15,172 bases of DNA from Gammaproteobacteria bacterium (GTDB lineage Bacteria > Pseudomonadota > Gammaproteobacteria > Chromatiales > Chromatiaceae). The stretch's first letter is position 1. Every line of letters starts with the position of its first letter. Both the position numbers and the translations under genes were made by a program. Shown piece after piece: positions 1 through 7,150 of the stretch. The stretch covers positions 1 to 15,172 of the forward strand of contig JADWMH010000026.1 in the NCBI GenBank assembly GCA_015767355.1, written 5' to 3'. Below the pieces are notes generated by a model. The model was not told where the DNA came from. It did not search any database and worked only from the letters and a program-made list of their open reading frames with translations.

Positions 1-175
1 TATTGATGAGTATGCCTCTTTTTAACCGCAGATGAACACAGATCATGAAATGTTGTAACTATTCTGTGCCTTGTCAAATGAGCGAATTGGTCGAACGTAC
101 TGACAGAGTTACGAGATGTTTTCATATCTGAGTACATTCGTGTTCATCTGTGGTTGATTTGTTTTCTCATCAATA
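1..175. repeat. Imperfect long palindrome, MITE-like intergenic element
   Basis: The stretch folds back on itself. Bases 1-10 (tattgatgag) are the exact reverse complement of 166-175. Bases 24-38 (aaccgcagatgaaca) match the complement of 141-155 with one mismatch. Bases 55-60 (gtaact) pair with 107-112, leaving a loop near 61-106. No convincing gene lies inside. The arm core resembles a short motif dispersed in many bacterial genomes, which is a recollection and not a search result. The element may begin before the window, so its left end and any target duplication cannot be judged. A non-autonomous mobile element is the favoured reading; a large regulatory hairpin is the alternative. Confidence 0.6.
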
Positions 176-183
176 CTGAATAT

Positions 184-198
184 TGGCACGCTAATTGC
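184..198 (+). promoter_or_regulatory. Sigma-54 (RpoN) promoter of glnK-amtB
   Basis: The sequence tggcacgctaattgc fits the sigma-54 consensus TGGCACG-N4-TTGC exactly. The invariant GG is at 185-186, the GC at 197-198, and exactly ten bases lie between them. Transcription would start near 210, giving a leader of about 55 bases before the glnK start at 266. Nitrogen-limitation control of glnK-amtB by NtrC and RpoN is well established in proteobacteria. No clear NtrC palindrome (TGCACC-N5-GGTGCA type) was found in the 183 bases upstream, most of which is a palindromic element. Confidence 0.93.
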
Positions 199-215
199 TT
201 TGGATGTAACCGCAA

Positions 216-230
216 GCCGGAAAAACCGGC
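216..230 (+). other. Short stem-loop in glnK leader
   Basis: The bases gccgg (216-220) and ccggc (226-230) form a perfect five-pair GC stem around an AAAAA loop. It lies in the predicted untranslated leader, between the sigma-54 start point and the ribosome binding site (ggag, 252-255). No T-run follows, so it is not an intrinsic terminator. It may affect mRNA stability or may be incidental. Confidence 0.4.
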
Positions 231-265
231 GAAAATAACTTTCACATTGACTGGAGCAGCTAGCA

Positions 266-604
266 ATGAAAATGATAACAGCCATCATCAAGCCGTTTAA
301 GCTGGATGATGTACGTGAAGCACTGGGAGATATCGGTCTCTCCGGTATTACAGTAACCGAGGTCAAGGGTTTTGGCCGGCAGAAGGGGCATACCGAGCTT
401 TATCGTGGAGCGGAGTATGTGGTGGACTTCCTGCCGAAAGTGAAGATTGAAGCGGCGGTTTCTGCAGATATGCTTGATCAGGTCATCGAGGCCATCACCA
501 GGGCAGCGCAAACCGGCAAGATTGGCGACGGCAAAATTTTTGTCTCTGATATACAGCATGTTGTGCGTATCCGCACCGGTGAAACCGGTTCGGATGCACT
601 CTGA
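266..604 (+). CDS. glnK: Nitrogen regulatory protein P-II (GlnK)
   Basis: This 112-residue protein has the standard PII length. It is a cytoplasmic trimeric signal protein that senses 2-oxoglutarate, ATP/ADP and, through uridylylation, glutamine. The N-terminus MKMITAIIKPFKLDDVREAL is the family signature. The T-loop (about residues 37-55) contains Tyr51 in ELYRGAEYVVD, the uridylylation site. The C-terminal part has the usual GKIFV and RIRTGETG nucleotide-binding stretches. The start is supported by ggag at 252-255. amtB follows 19 bases downstream, so GlnK rather than GlnB is the better name, since GlnK is the paralogue that binds and blocks AmtB. A sigma-54 promoter lies at 184-198, implying induction under nitrogen limitation. 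The family call is near certain; the GlnK/GlnB choice rests on context. Confidence 0.95.
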   Translation: MKMITAIIKPFKLDDVREALGDIGLSGITVTEVKGFGRQKGHTELYRGAEYVVDFLPKVKIEAAVSADMLDQVIEAITRAAQTGKIGDGKIFVSDIQHVVRIRTGETGSDAL

Positions 605-623
605 AATCACAGGAGATCTATCG

Positions 624-1934
624 ATGATTAAATTAAAATTATTCAATAAAGTGATAGCAGGGGCGGCGGCGATGGCTGCCGCGGTGCTTCCATCAATCGC
701 TTTCGCAGAAGATGCGGTACTCAACAGCGGAGATACCGCCTGGATGCTGACAGCAACCGCGCTGGTGCTGTTTATGACCATTCCCGGCCTGAGCCTCTTC
801 TATGCAGGCATGACGCGCGCAAAAAACGGCCTGTCGGTGATGATGCAGTGTTTTGCCATCACTGCCGTCATGACCGTTATTTGGGCGCTATACGGCTACA
901 GTATCGCCTTTGGCGGTGAAGGCGCTTACTGGGGTGGTCTCGATAAACTGTTTCTCTCCGGTTTGACCGTTGACAGCATGAGCGGCGCCATTCCGGAATC
1001 CGTCTTCATGACCTTCCAGATGACCTTTGCCATTATTACTCCCGCGCTGATTGTCGGCGCCTTTGCGGAACGTATGAAGTTCTCTGCGATGCTGATCTTC
1101 ATGGTGATCTGGGTCACAGTCATCTATGCGCCTATCACGCACTGGGTATGGGGCGATGGTGGTTTTCTGCTCGATGCGGGTATCCTTGATTTCGCAGGCG
1201 GCACCGTTGTGCATATCAATGCCGGTGTCGCCGGTCTGGTTGCCGCGATCGTTGTCGGCAAGCGCAAAGGTTACCAGAAGACGCCGATGCCTCCACATAA
1301 CCTGATGTTTACCATTGTTGGCGCCGCGATGCTGTGGGTTGGCTGGTTCGGCTTCAATGCAGGCAGTGCACTGGCAGCGGACGGCACAGCGGGTATGGCT
1401 ATGGCTGTGACCCAGATTGCTGCCGCCATGGCTGCAGTTGTGTGGATGCTGGCTGAGTGGGTTACCCACGGCAAGCCCAGCGTACTGGGTATCGCTTCAG
1501 GCGCTGTCGCCGGCCTGGTTGCTATTACACCGGCCGCAGGCTTTGTCGGCCCCATGGGAGCTCTGGCAATTGGCGCCGCTTCCGGACTTGGCTGTTTCAT
1601 TGCGGCCGTAAAAATCAAGCCTGCACTGGGATTTGATGATTCGCTGGATGCTTTCAGTGTTCACGGTGTCGGCGGCATCATCGGTGCATTGTTGACCGGT
1701 GTTTTCTGTGCAACATCACTGGGTGGCGCAGGCTTCGGTGATGGCAATGACAGTATCTCCAGCCAGGTGATGACGCAGGCTTACGGCGTGGGTGTTGTTC
1801 TTGTCTACACCACCGTTGTGACTTTCATTATCCTGAAAGTGCTTGATCTGCTGATTGGCTTGCGTGTGACCGAAGAAGAGGAGACAGAAGGCCTCGATAT
1901 CTCTCAACACGATGAGCGCGCTTACATCCTCTGA
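624..1934 (+). CDS. amtB: Ammonium transporter AmtB
   Basis: This 436-residue channel conducts ammonium/ammonia across the inner membrane as a trimer and is gated by GlnK. The start at 624 has aggag at 611-615. The longer in-frame extension back to 447 would overlap glnK and is rejected. Residues 1-28 form a signal peptide (positive N-region, Ala-rich core, cleavage after AFA). Multiple membrane segments follow. The paired pore histidines are visible as H197 in GTVVHIN and H347 in FSVHGVGG, equivalent to H168 and H318 of the mature E. coli protein. The conserved Asp (D189 in LDFAGG) and the Phe-gate region (FQMTFA) are also present. The cytoplasmic tail ending GLDISQHDERAY is the classic GlnK-binding end. 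It is co-transcribed with glnK and followed by a strong terminator. Confidence 0.97.
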   Translation: MIKLKLFNKVIAGAAAMAAAVLPSIAFAEDAVLNSGDTAWMLTATALVLFMTIPGLSLFYAGMTRAKNGLSVMMQCFAITAVMTVIWALYGYSIAFGGEGAYWGGLDKLFLSGLTVDSMSGAIPESVFMTFQMTFAIITPALIVGAFAERMKFSAMLIFMVIWVTVIYAPITHWVWGDGGFLLDAGILDFAGGTVVHINAGVAGLVAAIVVGKRKGYQKTPMPPHNLMFTIVGAAMLWVGWFGFNAGSALAADGTAGMAMAVTQIAAAMAAVVWMLAEWVTHGKPSVLGIASGAVAGLVAITPAAGFVGPMGALAIGAASGLGCFIAAVKIKPALGFDDSLDAFSVHGVGGIIGALLTGVFCATSLGGAGFGDGNDSISSQVMTQAYGVGVVLVYTTVVTFIILKVLDLLIGLRVTEEEETEGLDISQHDERAYIL

Positions 1935-1960
1935 TTGTTTATGATCAGATTTGAAGCATA

Positions 1961-1990
1961 AAAAACCGGAGCAGATGCTCCGGTTTTTTT
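1961..1990. terminator. Bidirectional intrinsic terminator
   Basis: The stem ccggagc (1966-1972) pairs with gctccgg (1977-1983) around the loop agat. It is followed by seven T (1984-1990) and preceded by six A (1960-1965), so the stem extends by A-T pairs and works on both strands. It ends the glnK-amtB transcript rightward and can also end the convergent Kbp-like gene. Confidence 0.93.
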
Positions 1991-2052
1991 ATGGTTACTT
2001 GGCAATGTGACAACGTTTCGATGATGCCCTGTATTGTTCAAGGCCTGCATTC

Positions 2053-2085
2053 GATGCGCTTCGCTGCCGCTCAACACATCCTATG
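2053..2085 (-). repeat. Dispersed intergenic repeat, copy 1
   Basis: Read on the minus strand this segment begins cataggatgtgttgagc and ends gcgaagcgcatc. A second copy lies on the plus strand at 12675-12705. The two share the first 17 bases with one change and the last 12 exactly, differing only in a short variable centre (ggca against tt). It sits in the 114-base gap between the amtB terminator and the end of the Kbp-like gene. Elements of this general type (ggatgtgct...gcgaagcgcatc) recur in many gammaproteobacterial genomes; function is unknown. Confidence 0.75.
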
Positions 2086-2104
2086 TGGAGTTATCTGCTG
2101 TGCG

Positions 2105-2542
2105 TTATGCAAGCGGAATGCGGATTTTCTGTCCCGGATAAATCAGGTCTGGATCCTTGATCACTTCACGGTTGGCTGCAAAGATATCGTTGTATTTGTT
2201 GCCGTCACCGAGATGTTTTTTTGCGATGGCCCACAGGGTATCTCCCTTCTCGATGGTGTAAAATTCTACTTCCTCAATGGTTTCAATCTCTTCAGGTTTC
2301 AGCTCATCTGCCCTGACCTCCTTGATGCCGAAGACATTGCCGGCCATCAAAACGGCCTTTTCAAATGCAGACTGGTCTTTCGCCTCTCCTGAAACAGTGG
2401 CGACACCGTCTTCAACCTCAACGTGCAGATTCTCCACCCCGGGATTGTCTTCCTCGATGTGTTTTTGAATCACCTCGGCAGGATCATCGTCATCACCAAA
2501 AAGTTTTTTTCCAAGGTCGGATGCAAAATCAAATAGTCCCAT
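2105..2542 (-). CDS. kbp: BON-LysM protein, Kbp/YgaU-like potassium-binding protein
   Basis: This 145-residue protein has the architecture of E. coli Kbp (YgaU, 149 aa). It begins with the characteristic MGLFDFASDLGKKLF amphipathic N-terminus, carries a BON domain (about 20-80, with VEVEDGVATVSGEA), then a C-terminal LysM domain (about 94-143, FYTIEKGDTLW ... DLIYPGQKIRIP). No signal peptide is present, as in Kbp. E. coli Kbp binds potassium in the cytoplasm and is needed for normal growth at high external potassium; that role here is by homology only. The start has a good ribosome site (aaagga on the minus strand, just upstream). It lies alone between two repeat-bearing gaps and probably has its own promoter. 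Its transcript converges on the bidirectional terminator at 1961-1990. Confidence 0.9.
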   Translation of the reverse strand: MGLFDFASDLGKKLFGDDDDPAEVIQKHIEEDNPGVENLHVEVEDGVATVSGEAKDQSAFEKAVLMAGNVFGIKEVRADELKPEEIETIEEVEFYTIEKGDTLWAIAKKHLGDGNKYNDIFAANREVIKDPDLIYPGQKIRIPLA

Positions 2543-2702
2543 AAATTTTTCCTTTAAGTTGTGTGGAATGGTTGATTAATCGTGGTGTTAATAAATTCTG
2601 TGCGTGAATCAGAAAGTTTGCATGAAAACAAAGTTAGCAGTATTCAGTTGGTAGTAAAATCAACAAAAAAGTTGCAGTTGATAATGACTCGATTAGAGTT
2701 TT

Positions 2703-2730
2703 GCCAACTGCCAACTGCCAACTGCCAACT
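2703..2730. repeat. Tandem heptamer repeat (gccaact) x4
   Basis: Four perfect uninterrupted copies of gccaact lie in the 193-base gap between smg and the Kbp-like gene. Just left, 2645-2655 (cagttggtagt) is a near complement of the unit pair, so the region could form a hairpin. The same motif on the other strand (cagttggcagt) occurs once at 12664-12674. Apart from these, 2543-2735 shows no gene and no clear terminator for smg. At its right end 2727-2737 (aactattagtt) is a small perfect palindrome touching the smg stop. Confidence 0.85.
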
Positions 2731-2735
2731 ATTAG

Positions 2736-3215
2736 TTAATGCAGCAAATCAGGAGCGCCATCATAGACGAGATTCTGCATGACGGTGAATGCTGCTTCCT
2801 GTCCAGGTTGATTCAGCAATACCAGCAGGGCTATCCACTGGATGTCATCACTGTCAAGCTCCGGGTTTTCCAGCGCCATGGCGCGTTCTATGACCAGTTC
2901 ACGGCTGAGGGGATCAAGTATACCATTTTGCTCCAGAAACAACAGCAGACCTCTGCTCTCCATATCGATGCGCTGCACCTCCTCGTCAGAGTAGAGACGC
3001 ATGGATGCCTGGCTGAAATCACTATTTTCATGGAGAGATCCCTGACGCCAGGCAAGCTCGTCAAGCCAGTCAAACGCCTTGTTGATCTCGCCCTCATGAA
3101 AACCGACTTTCAGCAGGTGCTCTTCGATAAGTACCTGATCTGACGGGAGTTGTTTTTCGCCATCCATATATGTTTCGTAGATATAGATCAATACATCGAT
3201 GATATTCTCGTTCAC
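2736..3215 (-). CDS. smg: Smg family protein (DUF494)
   Basis: This 159-residue cytoplasmic protein is Smg, a small conserved proteobacterial protein of unsettled function, commonly encoded next to dprA. Family features seen are the N-terminal DVLIYIYETYM, the central SMRLYSDEEVQRID and RGLLLFLEQNGILD, and the C-terminal ELVIERAMAL with a terminal LLH, all matching E. coli Smg (157 aa) in order. The start is a GTG at 3213-3215 that overlaps the dprA stop by four bases (GTGA), implying translational coupling to dprA. In many relatives topA follows smg; here the gene is followed by a repeat-bearing gap instead. No molecular role can be given from sequence. Confidence 0.93.
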   Translation of the reverse strand: MNENIIDVLIYIYETYMDGEKQLPSDQVLIEEHLLKVGFHEGEINKAFDWLDELAWRQGSLHENSDFSQASMRLYSDEEVQRIDMESRGLLLFLEQNGILDPLSRELVIERAMALENPELDSDDIQWIALLVLLNQPGQEAAFTVMQNLVYDGAPDLLH

Positions 3216-4363
3216 GGGACTTTACCTGATGAAGATAGGGAGGGTGAAGTGCGACAGATGCGATTACCGGGCAAAGATTCAACATAGCCTTGCAGTTCAA
3301 GTATTAATAGCATGGAGGAAACCGCCTCTGGCGTCAATCTGCTTTTGTGGATAAGTTCATCGACAGTGAGTGGATCATAGCCGATGCAATCCAGCATTGA
3401 GAGGTAGTTATCATCCAGTGCCGGAGGCTGATCCGTGTGCTGTTTCCCATCCCCGGCAGCATTAATTTCAACACTCACCTGGTATTCGGCAAGCAACGCA
3501 GAGAGTTCTTCGAGGATGTGTTCGGCTGACTCCACAAGTTTGACTCCCTGCCTTATCAGGCCGTGGCAGCCCCTCGCAAGCGGGTTGTGTATAGAGCCCG
3601 GGATTGCAAATACCTCCCGGCCCTGTTCTGCAGCGAGTCGAGCGGTAATGAGTGAGCCGCTCCTCAGAGCGGCTTCGACCACCAGTGTGCCAACCGACAG
3701 GCCTGAAATAATACGGTTGCGACTCGGGAAATGCCTTGCATTGGGTCCTGTGCCCGGAGGGAATTCCGAAATCAGCAGTCCTTCACTGGCTATCTTGTGA
3801 GCCAGTTCACGATTGATCGCCGGGTAGACGCGATCCAGTCCGGTGGCGACTACGGCGATCGTGAAACCGCCGGCCTGCAGGGCGCCAGTATGACTGGCGG
3901 TGTCAATTCCAGTCGCCATGCCGCTGCAAATCCCGAGTCCGCAAGTGGCAAGATGTTTTGCAAATTGTGTGGCGTTCTGTACGCCGCCGGAGGTGGGGTT
4001 GCGGCTGCCGACTATCGCCAGTTGCGGAAGTTTGAGTAATTCGGGATTGCCCTTGAGAAAGAGTGCGGCGGGAGGACCGGGGATTTCGCTCAGCAAGGCG
4101 GGATAGTCCGCATCACCCCAGGTCACAAGATGATGATCCGGTTTCTCCAGCCAGGCGCCGTCAGAGGCGATCAGACCTTCATCCGGGTGCAGTATGGCTT
4201 CACTGATGCCGGGTTTAATCCCTGCGGCATGCAGTTGGCTGGCGGATGCTGAAAAAATATCTGCAATCGAGCCAAAATGCTGCAGAAGTTTATGTATGCT
4301 TCCAGAGCCGATGCCAGGCGCACGGATGAGCGCCAGCCATTGTGATTGTGTTGATTTCAGCAT
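3212..4363 (-). CDS. dprA: DNA-processing protein DprA
   Basis: DprA binds single-stranded DNA entering by natural transformation and loads RecA on it in the cytoplasm. From the start at 4363 the protein is 383 residues, normal for proteobacterial DprA. In order it shows an N-terminal helix-hairpin-helix/SAM-like part (1-60), the Rossmann-fold core (about 115-285) with AIVGSRNPT, SGMATGIDTASHTGAL and FPSRNRIISGLS, and a C-terminal winged-helix domain (about 318-370). The usual SGLARGID reads SGMATGID here, with Thr at the Arg position. The longer frame back to 4465 would overlap the upstream LysM gene and lacks domain support. It is second in a leftward unit, 31 bases after the LysM gene, and overlaps smg. 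Confidence 0.94.
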   Translation of the reverse strand: MLKSTQSQWLALIRAPGIGSGSIHKLLQHFGSIADIFSASASQLHAAGIKPGISEAILHPDEGLIASDGAWLEKPDHHLVTWGDADYPALLSEIPGPPAALFLKGNPELLKLPQLAIVGSRNPTSGGVQNATQFAKHLATCGLGICSGMATGIDTASHTGALQAGGFTIAVVATGLDRVYPAINRELAHKIASEGLLISEFPPGTGPNARHFPSRNRIISGLSVGTLVVEAALRSGSLITARLAAEQGREVFAIPGSIHNPLARGCHGLIRQGVKLVESAEHILEELSALLAEYQVSVEINAAGDGKQHTDQPPALDDNYLSMLDCIGYDPLTVDELIHKSRLTPEAVSSMLLILELQGYVESLPGNRICRTSPSLSSSGKVP

Positions 4364-4394
4364 TCCGTTGCCTGGTTTCCGTGAGTGTCGGGGA

Positions 4395-5576
4395 TTATGG
4401 GCTATGCACCGGAAAGCCGCTTTTGATGGAGCGGGTTGCTCTCGATATGATTCCAAAGCTGACACGATGAAAAACGCGGAAGATGATGATTTTTCCGGCG
4501 CTCTCTTCCGGAAGAGTCACGATTGGTTTCCCCCAGATATTACGCTTCTCAGGGAATTCTGATTCGCCACTGTTTCTTGGTGCAAAGCGATCAATAATGC
4601 GACGTTGGTTGGTGTTGACAAGCAGAACATCGCCCTGTTCAAGGCCATCGGCTGCTCCTCTGTCAATGGCGATTACACTATATTGTCCTGCATTGGTAAC
4701 GCCGCCGGGAATGTCAATGATGTGCCCATCTACCTGCCGACTCGGCACTCCGGGTTGAAAATAGAGATCCTTGTTCTTGATCTTTTTTGCCGTAGACGGG
4801 ATTAAACGATCACCCTGCATGACCTCCATTGTTGTCGAGGTGATCTGGATAGTAGCGGGATCATCATCGCGAACCAGCTTCGCCGTGCCGATATAGAGAG
4901 CGACTCTGCCGAGTACTTCACCAGTATCATAATCCTTGTAGAGATCCCCCGGCCGCACAATGTCGAAGTGCGTTGCAGTGGGTCTGCGTATTTTTTTCCT
5001 GGGCTCGCCCTCCACGAACCTGAACCCTTCCGGAAGTTCGCCTGTGTCTGGAGGGAGTGTAACTCCTGGCGGAAGTCTCCAGGTGCTTGTAGAGGTGGGT
5101 TCGAAGTCGTCTTCCAGCGAGCCGAGGTGACGCGCATAGGCGCGCTCGCCAGGGCCTGCAATCAGCGTGCCTTCGCGAAAGCCTATGATGTAACCTGAGT
5201 TCTCGATTGCCCTGTCATCCAGCAGGTAGGGCCTGGAGAGAAATGCGCGTATCACCCGTAGTGAGATGGTTCCAATCGGTGAGCCTCTCCTGCCTCTTCC
5301 CTGGCGCACCAGTCTTGGCTGGCCGTTGACCCATGTCAGGCTCAAACGGTCGCCAGGGTAGATGAGATCAGGGTTCTTGATCGAGGGATTTCGCTTCCAT
5401 AGCTGGGGCCACTCCCAGGGGTGCTGCAGAAATCGTCCGGATATATCCCACAGGGTATCGCCTTTAGTGACAATCACCTCGTTGGGATGGCCGTCACGCA
5501 ACTGCACAGCCATCAGCGGCGCAGAGACAAGCAGTATCAGGATTGCTGTCAGTAGTTGTAATCTTGGTTTGGACAT
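4395..5576 (-). CDS. Secreted LysM peptidoglycan-binding protein upstream of dprA
   Basis: This 393-residue protein is predicted to be exported and to bind peptidoglycan. Residues 1-23 form a signal peptide (MSKPRLQLL, then a hydrophobic run ending PLMA). A LysM domain covers about 33-82 (VTKGDTLWDIS ... NPDLIYPGDRLSL). The remaining 300 residues contain no catalytic motif I recognise. The start at 5576 has gggag nine bases upstream on the minus strand, while the frame extends uselessly to 5645. Proteins of this shape are often found just before dprA and divergent from def in gammaproteobacteria; no function has been established for them that I can name. It is the first gene of the LysM-dprA-smg unit. 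Confidence 0.9.
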   Translation of the reverse strand: MSKPRLQLLTAILILLVSAPLMAVQLRDGHPNEVIVTKGDTLWDISGRFLQHPWEWPQLWKRNPSIKNPDLIYPGDRLSLTWVNGQPRLVRQGRGRRGSPIGTISLRVIRAFLSRPYLLDDRAIENSGYIIGFREGTLIAGPGERAYARHLGSLEDDFEPTSTSTWRLPPGVTLPPDTGELPEGFRFVEGEPRKKIRRPTATHFDIVRPGDLYKDYDTGEVLGRVALYIGTAKLVRDDDPATIQITSTTMEVMQGDRLIPSTAKKIKNKDLYFQPGVPSRQVDGHIIDIPGGVTNAGQYSVIAIDRGAADGLEQGDVLLVNTNQRRIIDRFAPRNSGESEFPEKRNIWGKPIVTLPEESAGKIIIFRVFHRVSFGIISRATRSIKSGFPVHSP

Positions 5577-5640
5577 ATCTTGTGGCTCCCGAATTCCAGT
5601 CCCGCGACGCAGATACAGGAAATGAATGTGATTTTTATAT

Positions 5641-5646
5641 ATCATA
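5641..5646 (-). promoter_or_regulatory. Possible -10 box for the LysM-dprA-smg unit
   Basis: The 138-base divergent gap 5577-5714 must hold promoters for both units. On the minus strand tatgat (5641-5646) is one base from TATAAT, about 65 bases before the LysM start, but the -35 match upstream is poor. No good sigma-70 boxes or strong ribosome site were recognised for def on the plus strand. Weak evidence only. Confidence 0.3.
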
Positions 5647-5714
5647 GACGCAATGGAGAATATACCTGAAGTCGGCGTTTCAGGAAATAGATTGAATCAA
5701 ATGATGATTACATT

Positions 5715-6224
5715 ATGGCAAAACTAGAAATTCTGCACTTTCCCGATACGCGCCTGCGCAATACTGCGCTTCCTGTCGAGGTAGTGGATGAGTCGATTCG
5801 GACGCTGCTCGATGATATGTTTGAAACCATGTATGCCGCCCCGGGAATTGGCCTTGCTGCGATACAGGTGAATGTCGCCAAGAGAATTATAGTGATCGAT
5901 GTCAGTGAAGATCATGATCAGCCGCTGTCTCTGATCAACCCCGAGATCATCGAGAGGGGTGGTGAAGAGAGCTGCGAAGAGGGGTGCCTCTCGGTTCCGG
6001 GGGTGTTTGAGACCGTGACGCGAGCCGGGCATATCAGGGTGCGTGCGCTGGATCGTGATGGCAGCGAGATTGAGATTGAGGATGACGGCCTGTTGGCAGT
6101 CTGCATTCAGCATGAGATCGATCACCTCGACGGCAAGCTCTTTGTCGACTATTTATCAAACCTGAAGCGACAGCGCATCCGCAAGAAAATGGAGAAGAAG
6201 AGTCGCCAGGCGGTTGTGATTTAA
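5715..6224 (+). CDS. def: Peptide deformylase
   Basis: The enzyme removes the formyl group from the N-terminal methionine of new proteins at the ribosome. It is 169 residues, the length of E. coli Def. All three family motifs are intact: GIGLAAIQV (about 44-52), EGCLSVPG with metal ligand C91, and QHEIDHLDG with ligands H133 and H137 and catalytic E134. The basic C-terminal tail (KRQRIRKKMEKKSR) is typical of the ribosome-binding end. It opens the rightward unit and shares one base with fmt (TAATG), which makes the opposing formyl-adding enzyme. No strong Shine-Dalgarno is visible before 5715, though protein similarity starts at once at MAKLEIL. Confidence 0.97.
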   Translation: MAKLEILHFPDTRLRNTALPVEVVDESIRTLLDDMFETMYAAPGIGLAAIQVNVAKRIIVIDVSEDHDQPLSLINPEIIERGGEESCEEGCLSVPGVFETVTRAGHIRVRALDRDGSEIEIEDDGLLAVCIQHEIDHLDGKLFVDYLSNLKRQRIRKKMEKKSRQAVVI

Positions 6225-7150
6225 TGCGCATTATCTTTGCTGGAACACCTGATTTCTCAGTTCCTGCACTACAGGCGCTGATGGCATCTCCCCATGAAGT
6301 CGTGGCTGTCTATACGCAGCCTGACCGCCCGCTCGGGCGAGGTAGAAAGCTTGTGCATGGTCCGGTCAAGCAGGTTGCCGTCGATCATCATATTCCAGTT
6401 TATCAACCTCTCGATTTCAAGAGTGCGGAATCCGTTGAGGAGTTGCAGCAGTTGCAGGCCGACCTGATGGTAGTGGTGGCCTACGGGCTGATCCTTCCTC
6501 AGGCGGTTCTTGATGCGCCGCGATTGGGATGTATCAATATTCACGCTTCTCTGCTGCCGCGCTGGCGGGGTGCGGCGCCGATACAGCGCGCCATTATTGC
6601 TGCAGATCAACAAACGGGCATCTCTATCATGCAGATGAATGCAGGCCTGGATACCGGTCCGGTGTGGCTGCGTAGAGAGATTGCTATCAGCGCCAATGAA
6701 ACGGGCGTCCATCTTCATGACCGGCTTGCACAACTGGGGGCGGAGGCATTGATGGATGCGTTAGCGTTGTTGGGTAGTGATGGGCGTCAGGCAGCTGCTC
6801 AGGCGGATGAAGGTGTGACTTACGCGCATAAACTCAGCAAGAGCGAGGCTGCAATAGATTGGAGCGAGCCTGCTGCGCTGATTCATCGCAAGGTATGCGC
6901 CTATAACAGCTGGCCGGTCGCCTATACGCAGCTGGACGGCAAACAGCTGCGGGTGTGGGAGTCACGGCTTGTCGATGGTGACAGCAGGGCTGCGCCTGGC
7001 CGTGTTGTCAACAGCTCCCCTGATGGCATCGATATCGCCACCGGGGAGGGGCTGCTGCGCATCATAAAATTGCAGCTGCCGGGAAAAAGGGCGATGTCCG
7101 CAGCCGACTTTCTGAATGCACGCTCCCTCGATAATGTGGGGTTCGGCTAA
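6224..7150 (+). CDS. fmt: Methionyl-tRNA formyltransferase
   Basis: Fmt transfers a formyl group from 10-formyl-tetrahydrofolate to initiator Met-tRNA in the cytoplasm. The 308-residue protein has the N-terminal formyltransferase fold with MRIIFAGTPDFSVPAL at the start. The catalytic triad is N105 and H107 (in INIHASLLPRWRGAAPIQRA) and D143 (in GLDTGPV). The C-terminal OB-like tRNA-binding domain begins near 205 (RKVCAYNSWP). The start overlaps the def stop by one base and the stop overlaps the rsmB start by one base, so the three are almost certainly translated in concert. Confidence 0.97.
   Translation: MRIIFAGTPDFSVPALQALMASPHEVVAVYTQPDRPLGRGRKLVHGPVKQVAVDHHIPVYQPLDFKSAESVEELQQLQADLMVVVAYGLILPQAVLDAPRLGCINIHASLLPRWRGAAPIQRAIIAADQQTGISIMQMNAGLDTGPVWLRREIAISANETGVHLHDRLAQLGAEALMDALALLGSDGRQAAAQADEGVTYAHKLSKSEAAIDWSEPAALIHRKVCAYNSWPVAYTQLDGKQLRVWESRLVDGDSRAAPGRVVNSSPDGIDIATGEGLLRIIKLQLPGKRAMSAADFLNARSLDNVGFG

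Noticed and set aside
447..623. Upstream extension of amtB
   Set aside because: It would overlap most of glnK out of frame, while ATG 624 has aggag and begins a proper signal peptide.
888..1618. Minus-strand frames opposite amtB
   Set aside because: They are shadows of amtB with His/Asn-rich or Ala/Pro-rich low-complexity translations and no ribosome sites.
1991..2392. Plus-strand frame of 133 codons beyond the amtB terminator
   Set aside because: It is mostly antisense to the Kbp-like gene and starts at the terminator; no motif or ribosome site.
2703..2730. CRISPR array
   Set aside because: The repeats are seven bases, directly adjacent and without spacers; no cas genes are present.
4364..4465. 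N-terminal extension of dprA
   Set aside because: It overlaps the end of the LysM gene and adds residues outside the DprA fold; the start at 4363 gives the normal family N-terminus.
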